Counted from the stretch's first letter, positions 26,795 through 37,149 are shown. The stretch: DNA of 64,000 nt from Plotosus lineatus (GCA_024760905.1 CM045733.1:66487001-66551000); one strand, 5' to 3'. A program made the numbers and translations. Notes: generated by a model from the letters alone, not told the origin.

Positions 26795-28180
26795 GTCTGA
26801 ACATCATCATTATACTGTCTGAAATTTTAAGCCGATCCACAATGCACTAGGGCACATCAGGCTTTTGAAAATCAAAGGTTTCTGCTCGGCATTTTGCTTG
26901 AGGTGTGCGTTTCATTAAATATATCTTATATACTTGTGAAGTGTGTGATTTATTCTCTGGTAATGGGACCTTGATGCTAGAAATGTACTTTTTAATTGGA
27001 ATTCTCTCTGTAATTGGTTATATGTATTAATTTATATATTTTTTGACTATTTTATATCTGACCTGTCGTATGGTGAAAAGAATGCGAGCCATTGCAGAAT
27101 GGATTGCATTGAGCTGTATTCTATTTCATATGTCTAACTGAATATAATAATAATTTTCAATGGGGCAGTGTGTGTGTGTGTGGGGAGTTATGCAGTTACA
27201 GAAATAATATGTTTATAATATTGAATTAGATGATGAGGTGCTACTAATTCAGAAAGGAATTTCATAATGACGCCAAGACCCATAAAATCGTGTTTTAATG
27301 TTTTTCATAAAATTAAAAAAAATAATAGCATATCGGCCTGCTTCTAGAAGATTTTGGGTGGCAGTGAAGATCAAATGATGCAAAATTAAAATGAGTGAGG
27401 TGTGTTCGCCTTTGTATTTTTAAAATCATATTTTAATATAGATTGCAAAGATATAAATTACTTTATGCACTTTTTCTTTATAAACACTGCCCCCCGCCAC
27501 CCCACAAAAAAAATACACACTCCAAGAGTTCATCGGATTCTTTTTTTTACGTAATCATGGCATTCATACAAAAACACACTTGTTCCACATACGCTAGTTA
27601 CCATAAGGGCATTTAACCTGCAGGTAAAAAGGAAAAGTAACACCCCAACTACTACTCTTTGGAGTAACACCTACAGAAGTTAGAATCAGAAATGAACATA
27701 AGGTCAATACTGTTACGAATGTAAGTCATGCATCTTGTGCATGGTATTATTTTGAGCTCAGTGTTGCATACTTTTTGCATGCTACAATTTCCTGTGCATC
27801 AGAGTCATTGAGTTGTGTAAGTTTTTGAACTTAGAAAACATATCTCGTTATGCTTGCCATTACTACAAGCAACAGGCAGTTGCAGTGTAGTCTCCAGACA
27901 TAGATAACCCATTTACAATAAGTAATTTGTAGATTTTAAACCTACATAGTGCAGTGTCAGAATGCATCATCATTACTGCCAAGCATGTGATCATCACATG
28001 CTTGATATTAACCTTTTGCATTCCCCGGAATATTGTTATGGCCTTTCCGGGTTATCATTACCTAGCTGTGAATTTAATCTAAAATACATTATGTGCTCCA
28101 TAGTCCTTATATATCAAAGTTCTTTATTTTTTCACCCATAATCCTAATTAATTCTCAGTAGACATTAGATTGCAAGTCAG
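25860..28180. other. Repeat-poor intron stretch of about 2.3 kb
   Basis: No transposon is recognised. It includes a poly-A at 26763-26789 and a 25-bp palindrome at 27980-28004 (CAAGCATGTGAT, one base, ATCACATGCTTG). A short frame at 26175-26450 has no domain. This is one of the larger unique blocks of the intron and a candidate place for conserved non-coding sequence. Confidence 0.5.
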
Positions 28181-28189
28181 TTCTTATGT

Positions 28190-28236
28190 CTGTATTATTA
28201 TTATTATTATTATTATTAGTAGTAGTAGTAGTAGTA
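28190..28236. repeat. (TTA)n-(GTA)n trinucleotide repeat
   Basis: TTA triplets changing to GTA triplets, next to the 3' end of an inverted RTE fragment, so likely grown from its tail. Confidence 0.93.
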
Positions 28237-28476
28237 GTCTTTCGGCTGTTCCCTTCAGGGGTCGCCACAGCCAATCATCTGCCTCCATCTCACCCTTTCC
28301 TCTGCATTTTCTTCTCTTACACCAACTACCTTCATGTCCTCCTTTACCACATCCATGTCTTCTCTTTGGTCTTCCTATTGGCCTTCTGCTTGGCAGTTCC
28401 AATCTCTCCTCCTCTGTACATGTCCAAACCATCTCAATTTAGACTCTCTGACTTTGTCTCCAAAACAGCTTACATC
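28237..28476 (-). mobile_element. RTE-type LINE 3'-end fragment
   Basis: Inverted tail TTTCGGCTGTTCCCTTCAGG and GGTCGCCACAGCCAATCATC, then inverted codons for the RPRGRPKRR-like region and WFGHVQ (GTACATGTCCAAACCATCTC). Small internal deletions relative to the copy at 10071. Confidence 0.85.
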
Positions 28477-28898
28477 TAATTTATTATTATTGTTATTGTT
28501 ATTATCATTATTATTATTATTTAAACCAAATGGCCTCCTTCCAACCTGGTAGTAACATGCATCTAAGTTAATTGGATAGCTTTAAGCACAGGCATTAAGC
28601 CATCAGATCTGTCCAGAACCGCATCTGATCAGTCTGCCCACCTTCAAAGCTTTTTACAATGCTTTAATTTCTGGCAGACTAGAAACTAGAGTTTGCTCCA
28701 ATCTATTTTTACATCCTGTATAGCCATTATTATCCCAGAGAACAGTTACTGGACATATGTTTTAAATAGAAATAATATAGCCTACATTTAGACTGCATTA
28801 ATATCACAAGCGCTATGATCCAGTAACTGCGTTTTATTAAAAGCTGTCAACATGAATGAAAACTTTCATGTCAGCATTGCAAGCTAAACACACAGGCT

Positions 28899-29159
28899 TC
28901 TTCTTCTTCTTCTTCTTCTTCTTTTCCTTTCGGCTTTTCCCTTCAGGGGTCGCCACAGCGAATCATCTGCCTCCATCTCACCCTATCCTTTGCATCTTCT
29001 TCTCTTACACCAACGACCTTCATGTCCTCCTTTACCACATCCATGAATCGTCTCTTTGGTCTTCCTCAATGCCTTTTGCCTGGTAGTTCCAGCCTCAGCA
29101 TCCTATTACCAATATACTCACTATCCCTCCTCTGTACATGTCCAAACCATCTCAATCTA
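28899..29159 (-). mobile_element. RTE-type LINE 3'-end insertion with an 18-bp target-site duplication
   Basis: Perfect flanking duplication AAGCTAAACACACAGGCT at 28881-28898 and 29160-29177. The insert starts with a (TTC)n tail, then TTTCGGCTTTTCCCTTCAGG and GGTCGCCACAGCGAATCATC, and is truncated in the WFGHVQ coding part (CCAAACCATCTCAATCTA). This is a clean, recent-looking 5'-truncated retrotransposition. Confidence 0.92.
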
Positions 29160-29193
29160 AAGCTAAACACACAGGCTACATCACTAAAATAAA

Positions 29194-29994
29194 ATATCCC
29201 TCACTACTTCGCGCTTCAATTCATGCGGCTTCATTGCATTGCATTTTTTTTAACATATTCATCACATTAAAAAATTAGGAAATTAAGGAAGAGTAGAGGA
29301 AGAAGTTAAGGAAAATGCTGCAAAAACAAGGCCAATTATTCAAAGAAAAAAACAAAAAAAAACAAAACAAACACAAAATGAAAAACAACCCAAAACCTCT
29401 CATCAAAACTAAGTACATTTTTGCGAGGTGCGCATCTGAGTGCGTGCACATGTGCGCGTGTCTGTATGTGTGTGTGTGTGTGTGTGTGTTTATATTTTAT
29501 TTACAGGGTAAAGTCTGTTGGGTTCATCAGGCCAGTGCTTATCCCCAGTTTCCATTGTGTGAAGCGACTAGGAGAACCACTCCTCCCGGATGGGACGCTA
29601 GTCCATCGCGGGTTACCTTCCCAGTATATTTTTACTGCTACTCATTTATACTGCTGGCTGAACAGAGATACACTTGTGGTTGGGACCTTGCCCAGGGGTC
29701 TTAGCACAGTGAGGGTCTCAGTGGGATTCAAACTCACAACCTCTCGATCATGAGCGCAGCACTCTAACCACTACACCACCGGCCCCACAATTTTATTTAC
29801 ATCTTATGCATTATTTTTTGAAATGTTTAATTGTTATTATAAGCATGTACAACATTGAATATGTATTTAGTGATATTATAAACACAGATACATGAATGTA
29901 TACATCAGTCGGGGGGAATCCTACTTTGCAGAATTCGGTGGTTGTATTGAAATCTTGATCCCAATTAACCGTTGAAAGTGAGGGGTCCCTGTAT
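29194..29994 (+). mobile_element. MITE-D copy with a nested SINE-C
   Basis: Left end TATCCCTCACTACTTCGCGC, right end GTTGAAAGTGAGGGGTCCCT then GTA. The interior matches the copy at 19564 (AAAAACAAGGCCAATTATTC, GAGGTGCGCATCTGAGTGCG). The SINE-C occupies 29506-29789, leaving about 515 bp of MITE. Confidence 0.7.
29506..29789 (-). mobile_element. SINE-C copy nested in MITE-D, 12-bp target-site duplication
   Basis: ATTTTATTTACA on both sides (29494-29505 and 29790-29801). Contains GTCTGTTGGGTTCATCAGGC (lacking the TTTTTACACCCGAGCC block of its relatives), TACTGCTGGCTGAACAGAGA and an inverted head ending CACTACACCACCGGCCCCAC. Confidence 0.88.
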
Positions 29995-29999
29995 AGTAT

Positions 30000-31240
30000 T
30001 GTGGTTGTCAATTAAAAATTATTCACCTTCACTGAAGGTATGTCGACTCTTGGTGATTACATCAATCATTTGTTTAAGAGCTTGCTATATTTTTGCTGAC
30101 CTTGGCTGCAGGACTTATCTCGAGTAAGGGAGTGAGATGTGATCAAACGTGGTCACTCAAAATGCATGTGGGGACTCTATAAATGGAATGTATAAACTTA
30201 TGTGTGACATGCTTAGAGCTGGCGTTATTACCAAGTTTGCATGTTAATAAGAGGAGAGAAGGTGGGTTTAGTTGCCTTTGGTAAAGTTACTATCATAATC
30301 TGCAGGACTTCTAAGAGTCTGTTGTCCCTGAAATGTAATTTTTTTTTTTTTTTTTTTTTTCCATCCAGCCCAGTCTTATTCGGACAAACATCACAGATTT
30401 CTCCCAGAATGTACTCTGTGTCATTCTCAATGATTCCTTCGCTTTCTGTATGACTCTTTTATTCCGAGTGACAACAATCTTTCTACTATTCCTGGTTTCT
30501 GTTTTGAGTCCCCTTCTTTTTCTATAGTACAGGCACTCACTTTTCTCACATACACTGCTGTGTCTGAATCATGCGACTCAGTTATGCAAGCCTGAGTGCT
30601 AGACTTGCGGCTTCTTGTACCTGCTGCTATCAGTGGGTTCTCTGACAATGTCCTCCATCGATGCATTTTCTTCTGCTTATTCGAAGTCGGGTCATGGAGG
30701 GTACAGGTTTTTAGAGGGGGAAACTCATGCACCCCTCCCCCAGCGACACTCTCCATCTCCTATTGGGAGATTCCAAGGCATTCCCAGGCCAATTTATCAT
30801 ACATTGAAATGGTGGCACAGTGGTGTAGTGGTTAGTACCTCTGCCTCACCTGGAAATACTGTAAAAGGAAATGTAAATGCAGCCATGTGATCATGTAATA
30901 ATTTGGTACACATATAAACCGATTGTGACAGTAACCAAATGTGGATTTCATTAAAGTACATGTATTAGTTCTTCACATCTTGGCTAATACTCCTGCATTC
31001 TCACAGTGCACAATATGTGAATAAAACTGCCTGGACCCCAGACAGAAATAACTGCTTCTGTTTTGTCTGCCTTAGAATCGTATTCATCCCAATCCATTGA
31101 AAGTCTTCCTATCGAGTAACTATCAAATTAGAAATTTGATACTGGTTGTGTTTGGAGAAAATGGTTGCTCTCTTCTTCAGCTCAATGTATTTTTCATTTC
31201 GCTTCGTGTCCTAGCTTGCCAAAATATGGCTATGCATTTT
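30000..31240. other. Intron stretch, mostly unassigned
   Basis: Holds a 24-nt T-run at 30339-30360 followed by CCATCCAG, which resembles a splice acceptor, and a partial SINE-L head at 30812-30850 (GGCACAGTGGTGTAGTGGTT). Open frames on both strands at 30360-30760 have no recognisable domain. I cannot name the source of this sequence. Confidence 0.45.
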
Positions 31241-31360
31241 GTTTTCAGTTTCTAACCAGCAAATTTCCACACTCGACATGATTCTTTTGCATGCTCCAGA
31301 ATAAACAGATGATCATCAACAGATAAATGTGTGTATTCAAAATTTGTTTGGATTCCAAAG

Positions 31361-31647
31361 GGACAGCACATGTAAGAGGTTTTGGAGACAAAGTCAGAGA
31401 GGCTCGATTGAGATGGTTTGGACATGTACAGAGGAGGGATAGTGAGTATATTGGTAGTAGGATGCTGAGGTTGGAACTATCAGGCAGAAGGCCGAGAGGA
31501 AGATCAAAGAGGAGATTTATGGATGTGGTGAAGGAGGACATGAAGGTACTTGGTTTAAGAGAGGAAGATGCAGAGGACAGGGTGAGATGGAGGGAGATGA
31601 TTTGCTGTGGCGACCCCTGAAGGGAACAGCCGGAAGGAAAAGAAGTA
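31361..31647 (+). mobile_element. RTE-type LINE 3'-end fragment
   Basis: Open frame GTAHVRGFGDKVREARLRWF, followed by the same C-terminal motifs as at 10071 (GRRPRGRSKRRFMD, WREMICCGDP). Tail GAAGGGAACAGCCGGAAGGA. Truncated just upstream of GTAHV. Confidence 0.88.
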
Positions 31648-31742
31648 GTATCATTCGATTTTGGGATGAGGTGCTACCACTAGGAGATGGAACAAATTTA
31701 AGGCATTTAGTTTAATTTAAATAGTGACATGTTTTAACACCT

Positions 31743-32126
31743 ATCTTCTTCTTCTTCTTCTTCTTCTTCTTTTGCTTTGGGCTTTTCCCCATTTTTTCCA
31801 GGGGTCACCATAGAGAATCATCTGATTCGCATCTTTGATTTGGCATAGGATTTTTTTTTTTTTACGTCTGATGCACTTCCTGACACGACCTTCCCTAGCA
31901 AGGGACAGAAACACGCTGACGGCTTTGCAGCTCCTCTTTACGAAAGTCAGCGATGGTTCTTTTCCGTGAACCTCTCACCATAGACAATGAGAGACATGGC
32001 CCGCCTTTGATAACCCAGTTAGCGGCACTGGGGAGACAGTGACAACCTTGTGGAGAATGGGACTCGTACCCCCCCAACCTTAGGATCAACGATCCAGCGC
32101 CCTTTACCATCAGGCCACGACTGCCC
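31743..32126 (-). mobile_element. SINE-A copy with a (TTC)n tail
   Basis: (TTC)n at 31743-31770 is the inverted GAA-rich tail. Then come GGGCTTTTCCCCATTTTTTC, AGGGGTCACCATAGAGAATC, CTTCCTGACACGACCTTCCC and an inverted head ending CAGGCCACGACTGCC. The GAA tail is shared with RTE LINE copies, which supports RTE-driven mobilisation. Confidence 0.88.
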
Positions 32127-32394
32127 TACATATTTTATCACCTATACTGCTCAGATACAAGGACTGATTTTGCTGATAAACACATTCCAACCTCAAAAGC
32201 TGCAAATAACCTTCTAGAAATTATTAATAATTATAACTCCCTTTCTCCCCTCATTAGTCAATTATGTAGATGCAACTGATATTTAACCCACCAGTGAAGC
32301 TTCATAAATTATCCACACAGTGCTTTTGGTTGTAAAAATGCCTTACATTCTTCCTCTTTGGAAATTACTTTATCCTGAAGTGGGTTGCAGTGAC

Positions 32395-32642
32395 TCCAGA
32401 GTGTGTTGTTAGCACTTCTGCCTAACACGAAAGAATGATGGTCCTCATGCTCAGTTAAAGCATTTCTTTGCGGCGTTTGTAGGTCCTGTTGCACTTGCAT
32501 GGCGTTTGTCTGGGTGACCTGGTTTCTATCCACAGTCCAAAGACAATACATTAGGTTAAATTGATGTTCTCGAATGTCCATAGCTCTGACTGTAAGTATG
32601 ACTTGTGTGTCTGTGCTGGCACTGCAGTGGGGGATGGGAGTC
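32395..32642 (+). mobile_element. SINE-L copy, degenerate
   Basis: TGTGTTGTTAGCACTTCTGC as the head remnant, CTGGGTGACCTGGTTTCTAT, CCACAGTCCAAAGACAATAC. It lies tail to tail with an inverted copy. Confidence 0.65.
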
Positions 32643-32968
32643 ATTCATTCAGTTCCTGAACTGCTTAATCCTAATCAAGGTCGCGGGGAGGCTGGCGCCC
32701 ATCTCAGCTGACTCCGAGCGAGTGCAGGGTACCCCCTAGAGAGCTCACCAGGCCATTGCAGGGCCAACACTCACACAACCATTCACACTTGGGGGGATTT
32801 GGAACAGCCAATTAACCTACTGTGCATGTTTTTGGACTGTGGGAGGAAACCGGAGTACATGGAAGAAACGGACGGGTAGCAAGCACAGGGAAAACATGCA
32901 AACTCCACACAGAAAAGCCCAGGCTGGGAATCGAACCGAGGTCTTCTTATACGCCACCGTGCCACCCG
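32643..32968 (-). mobile_element. SINE-L copy, nearly full length with L2-type tail
   Basis: Inverted tail CATTCATTCAGTTCCTGAAC, GGTCGCGGGGAGGCTGGCGC and GCAGGGTACCCCCTAG; body GGGAGGAAACCGGAGTACAT; head ending TATACGCCACCGTGCCACCC. Confidence 0.82.
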
Positions 32969-33428
32969 ATGGAGAAGTAAAAAAAAAAATAAATAAATAA
33001 TAATAAATAAATAAATAAATATGTGTACCAGGTAACTAACATTTGAAGTTCCTTTTGATTCTTATGACAACATTTCAGTCTTTTCTATCAGCATTGCCCA
33101 CCTTGCCTTGCACTCTTTACCTACTCTTCCTTGCAAAAGTCGAATCAAATCTGTCGGATTGCAAAGGTATTCTCTATGCACAGCATTCTCCAGGTCACCC
33201 CACAGATGTTCAGTTGGAGTCACATCTGGGTTCTGGTTGAGCCATCCCAAAATGTTAATGCTCTTTGGTGAAATCATTCGTTCATGAATTTAAAGTCATG
33301 ATTAGGGTGATTGTCATGCTGAAAGCTGAAATTCATTTGCAGATTGTTTTTTAAGCAGACATCTGAATGTTTTGTGCCAAAGTTGACTGGTATTTGGAAC
33401 TGTTAATAATCCCCCATGTTGACTAAAG

Positions 33429-33757
33429 GTAAGTCTGTTGGGTTTTTACACCCGAGCCTCGTGGCTCATCAGGCCGGTGCTTATCCCCGGTTTCCATAGC
33501 ATGAAGCGATTAGGAGTTCAACTCCCCCTGGAGGTGACGCTAGTCCATCGCAGGTTACCTTCCCAGTATATTTTTACTGGTACCCATTTATACTGCTGGG
33601 TGAACAGAGGCACACTTGTGGTTGAGACCTTGCCCAGGGGTCTTTGCACAGTGAGGGTCTCAGTGGGATTCGAACTCACAACCTCCCGATCATGAGCGCA
33701 GCACCCTAACCACTATTCCACCGGCCCCACAATTTTATTTACATCTAAATATTTACA
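33429..33757 (-). mobile_element. SINE-C copy with extra 5' flank
   Basis: Duplication TTGACTAAAG at 33419-33428 and 33758-33767. Full family body (GTTGGGTTTTTACACCCGAG, CTCGTGGCTCATCAGGCC, GGGTGAACAGAGGCACACTT) and an inverted head ending CACCGGCCCCAC at 33730. An additional 27 nt (AATTTTATTTACATCT ...) lies inside the duplications and matches MITE-D sequence. Confidence 0.85.
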
Positions 33758-33821
33758 TTGACTAAAGCTGAAGGAAAAATAACCACTAAACATGTTGCTG
33801 GTTCCACCATGGACAAACATA

Positions 33822-34728
33822 CACTGTAAAAAATGTCAGTACATTTTACAGTCAAAAAATGCAAATGATGACAGTTAAAAAAAAAAAAAAATGCAAACTA
33901 TAAATAAGTTTTAAACTTTTTCTTGAAACATGGAATCGCCTTAAAATAGTTTATCAGGGACAATGGTATGTTGTAATAAAATTCTTGTTCTGCTTTTAAC
34001 AGAAATATACTGTACTGTAACTTTTTTCGCACAACATACCATCATTTTCACATTTAATTCTAGTAAAGCATACAGTTTGTAGCTGATGAATGTACATACT
34101 GTTGTAGCAATAACGGAAATATGCTGTCTTTCTGAGCAGCCAACACTGCAATTAAAGCATTTTATTTGAGCAAAGAATACAGCTTTTAACTTTTAAATGC
34201 ACATATGCTTGTAGGGATAACAAAAAATATACCTTCAGGGTCTGAATGGCCAATAGTGCAATGAGAGTATCACTTTCTTGTAAAGACTACTTTACGAAAG
34301 TAGGAAGGAATGCTGTAGTGGTTAAGGGGACAGGTTTCTGATCCGAATATTAGAAGTTCAATCCCCACTGTTGGGCCCTTGAGGAAGGCCCTTTACTCTC
34401 AATTGCTCAGTGTGATAAAAATGACAGTTGTAAAATCGCTCTGGAGAAGAGTGCTTGCCAAAAGGTTGTAAATGTACGACAGTCTCTAACTGTTAAATGT
34501 GCATACTGGTTGAGAATTTTACAGTAATATATTGTAGACTTTATTTTATGTAGTATTTTCATGTTAATTTTAAAACAGATATTTTACTATGATAAAAACA
34601 TTTTTTTTTACAGTAAAATGTGAACTCAAACGACATTCTTAACTATAGAGTAAGCAATACGAATACTCATGTACCATAATTGTAAACAAGTATTTTACCA
34701 TAAAAACAACAGATTTTTTTTTACAGTG
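33822..34728. mobile_element. TA-flanked MITE, 907 bp, with nested SINE
   Basis: Inverted ends CACTGTAAAAAA (33822) and TTTTTTTTACAGTG (to 34728) with TA on both sides (33820-33821, 34729-34730). The interior is AT-rich with repeated TTTTACAGT and ACTGTAA words and no coding sequence. The superfamily is not settled; the TA duplication suggests Tc1/mariner. Confidence 0.72.
34308..34482 (+). mobile_element. tRNA-derived SINE nested in the MITE
   Basis: Head GCTGTAGTGGTTAAGGGGAC, B-box-like AGAAGTTCAATCCCC, core CCTTGAGGAAGGCCCTTTAC and CAATTGCTCAGTGTG, tail TCGCTCTGGAGAAGAG then GCCAAAAGG. These match a widespread teleost SINE type whose tail includes CGCTCTGGATAAGAGCG-like text. Confidence 0.78.
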
Positions 34729-35254
34729 TATATTTGCCTTGGATATGGCCTTCTTTTGGTGGTGTTCAGTTTATACCAAACACACCATGGGGGATGATGG
34801 CCATGAAGTTCAATCTTGTTCTCATCAAACCATAACATATTTATCCATAACATATATTTATTCACTTCTCTGGAATTGCTGAGTTGTCACATGAACAACT
34901 GGTAACTTCAGCTGTATGGGGGACACCTACCTCAAACTTGATGGCTATGTGTATGGGGCAAGGCAGCATGTAACATTATTAGGTATTAGGTATTAGTATT
35001 AGGTCACTGTAGCCTTAACCTGTGACCCACTTAAAAGAAAAGGTATTTCAGAAAGGTCATGGTTTCTGTAGGTTTAGTGCCACATATACCAAGCTAGGCA
35101 TAGTTACACATCTATGGAAAGTGGCATGTTGTGTACAAACATTTATCTGTGAACCTGACCTGATGAAAAGAAAAAGCTTGCCCAAGCCATGGGAAGTATC
35201 GCATACCAATGAAGCTTTGACCTTCAGGTTGACGTTTGACCCCACCCTGTTAAC

Positions 35255-35490
35255 ACACTCATGTGGGACTAATGTGGGTTAGAAATGGGCTAGTAAGTGG
35301 GCCCCATCTGGGATGCCCAGTTGGGCGCCAGATAATTTTGTTCGGGGGTTCCATAGTGGCCCCATATGGGCATGCTCACATGGGCTGAACATGGGTTATA
35401 GTTGAAGCCCATGTGGGAAATCCAGGTTTCTCCCATCTGGGGCCCACACAATGTGGGCATCATATGAGCTGAACAGTGGACCCAACAAGG
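35255..35490. repeat. CCCATGTGGG-rich dispersed repeat, copy 1
   Basis: Dense CCCATGTGGGA/GCCCATATGGGC words, mostly near-palindromic. Related blocks are at 39290-39430 and 41130-41290. The family is not recognised. Confidence 0.55.
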
Positions 35491-35547
35491 TCTTAGCTTT
35501 TATCCTTTAGGGTCACAACTTGCAACCAGTATTTTAGTAGGCTCCTG

Positions 35548-35550
<3 letters not shown>

Positions 35551-35585
<35 letters not shown>

Positions 35586-35586
35586 G
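35551..35586. repeat. (GT)n-(GA)n microsatellite
   Basis: Short GT run joined to a GA run. Confidence 0.93.
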
Positions 35587-36019
35587 CTGCCAAAACCACA
35601 ATCTCTCACAATACAGACCATAACACATTAAAATAAAAAACACAGTACAGTTAAAGCATAACAACAATAAAGATAAGAATTTTAACCTTGTGGTGGTGAA
35701 CAGTTGGGATACGTAAATGTTAGAGGGGGCGAGAGGAAGAGGATCCCCTTCCATAAAAGCCTCAGGTGAATCAGCCAAAAATGTTTTTTTCACTTGCTAC
35801 TCGCTTTGGCATGGATGACTCTCCTTCAGGATGTCCCTTTCTTTTCTTGAAGAACATTTATAACGTGGCTTGTTTCTGCCTTCTTTTCAAAACCTTATGG
35901 AAGTGAAACATGAGCTCATCGTTAAAGGTGTTCACAGCGGTACATAGTACAAACAACTTCCGGACTTCCCCAGAGAAGCGCTAACTTTATCAGGGTGGTA
36001 CATAGTATCAACAACTTCT

Positions 36020-36196
36020 GGAGTTTTAGAAAGTGTGCATTTCCCCTCCTTCTCTCTTGTTTCTTCTTGCGCACGTTTAGTGTTCGACTTTGGGATTTTG
36101 GTCGCCTTCCGGGACAAAAAAAAAATCCCGGATTTTTTGGTCGAATTCTGATTTGTTCGACCTATGAAGCATTCGAGTCCCGAGGTACCACTGTAC
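36020..36196. mobile_element. Right end of a Tigger-like element
   Basis: Ends in ATTCGAGTCCCGAGGTACCA, CTGTA. The inverse TACAGTGGTACCTCGGGACT is the style of a Tigger/pogo terminus. An inner hairpin GGGACAAAAAAAAAATCCCG lies at 36110-36129. No left end is found. Confidence 0.5.
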
Positions 36197-36262
36197 TATT
36201 ATTATTATTATTATTATTATGATTATTATTATTATTATTATTATTATCATTATTATTATTCT
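36196..36262. repeat. (TTA)n microsatellite
   Basis: TTA triplets with GAT and CAT interruptions, between a Tigger-like end and a SINE-A head. Confidence 0.93.
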
Positions 36263-36274
36263 CATAGAATGAGG

Positions 36275-36609
36275 GGCAGTGGTAGTCTGGAGGCATAGGG
36301 CGCTGGTTTGCTGATCCTAAGGTTGGGGGTTCGAGTCCCACTCTCCACAAGGTTGTCCCTGTCCCCCCGGTGCAGCTAACTGGGTTATCAAAGGCCAACC
36401 ATGTCTCTCATTGCCTATGGTGAGAGGTTCATGTAAAAGAACCATTGCTGACTTTCGTAAAGTGTAGCTGCAAAGCCGTCAGCGTGTTTCTGTCCTTTGC
36501 TAAAGGGTCGTGTCACTAAGGGCATCCGATGTAAAAACCTCTGCCAAATCAAACGAGCGAATCATTCACTGTGGCGACACCTGATAAAGGGAAAAAGTCG
36601 AAAGGAAAT
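36275..36609 (+). mobile_element. SINE-A copy
   Basis: Head GGCAGTGGTAGTCTGGAGGC, B-box GGGGTTCGAGTCCCACT, body AGCTGCAAAGCCGTCAGCGT, then GGGCATCCGATGTAAAAACC and the RTE tail CACTGTGGCGACACCTGATA, AAAGTCGAAAGGAAAT. Confidence 0.9.
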
Positions 36610-36787
36610 CTCTCCCGTATTTGTTGGCTGTGTTCTTAATTTGCAGTCAACAATCTACATAAATGAGGTGACAAAGTAATGCAATTTCTTTCTTTTCATC
36701 AAGGTATTTATTTTATTAAAGTGTACCTACACTGTAAAAATAAATAAATAAAAAAAATAAAAATAACACATCACAGGTATTCTGCAG

Positions 36788-37125
36788 GGCAGTGGTGGCC
36801 TGGTGGTAAAGGTGCTGGATCACTGATTCTAAGGTTGGGGTTTCAAGCCCGAGTCTCAACGTGTTGTCACTGTCCCCCCCAGTGCAACTAACTGGGCTAT
36901 CAAAGGCCAGTCATGTCTCTCATTGTCTATGGTGTGAGGCATGTAAAAGGACCATTGCTGACTTTTGACAAGAGTAGGCTGCATAGCTGTCAGTGTGTTT
37001 CTGCCCTGTGATGGCATTATGAGCTGTCCAGGGTGTACTTTGCCCTTGCCTGGAGTTGGCTGGGATGGTCACCAGCCTCCCCGCGACCCTAATCAGCATT
37101 AAGCGGTTTAGAAAATGAATGAAGG
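36788..37125 (+). mobile_element. SINE-B copy (same head as SINE-A, L2-type tail)
   Basis: Head GGGCAGTGGTGGCCTGGTGG, B-box-like TTGGGGTTTCAAGCCC, body ATCAAAGGCCAGTCATGTCT and GTCAGTGTGTTTCTGCC. It then switches to GTCCAGGGTGTACTTTGCCC, CACCAGCCTCCCCGCGACCC and TTAAGCGGTTTAGAAAATGA. Confidence 0.88.
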
Positions 37126-37149
37126 TGTTTCTGCATCTCAAATGTAAAC

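Larger units (their letters stand above)
33035..34975 (-). mobile_element. Tc1-C remnant with two nested insertions
   Basis: The - strand at 33062-33277 encodes an eroded Tc1-like transposase C terminus with PTEHLWGDLENAVHR, matching the PIEHLW block of DDE transposases. Noncoding or eroded parts continue at 33278-33418, 33768-33819 and 34731-34975 (GGTGGTGTTCAGTTTATACC, TGTTCTCATCAAACCATAAC). SINE-C (33429-33757) and a TA-flanked MITE (33822-34728) split it. Confidence 0.65.

Noticed and set aside
30336..30530. T-run followed by CCATCCAG and an open frame PSLIRTNITDFSQN as a new pcdh11 exon
   Set aside because: The acceptor-like sequence is a simple T-run and the peptide has no PCDH11 similarity. 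Opposite-strand frames are just as open.
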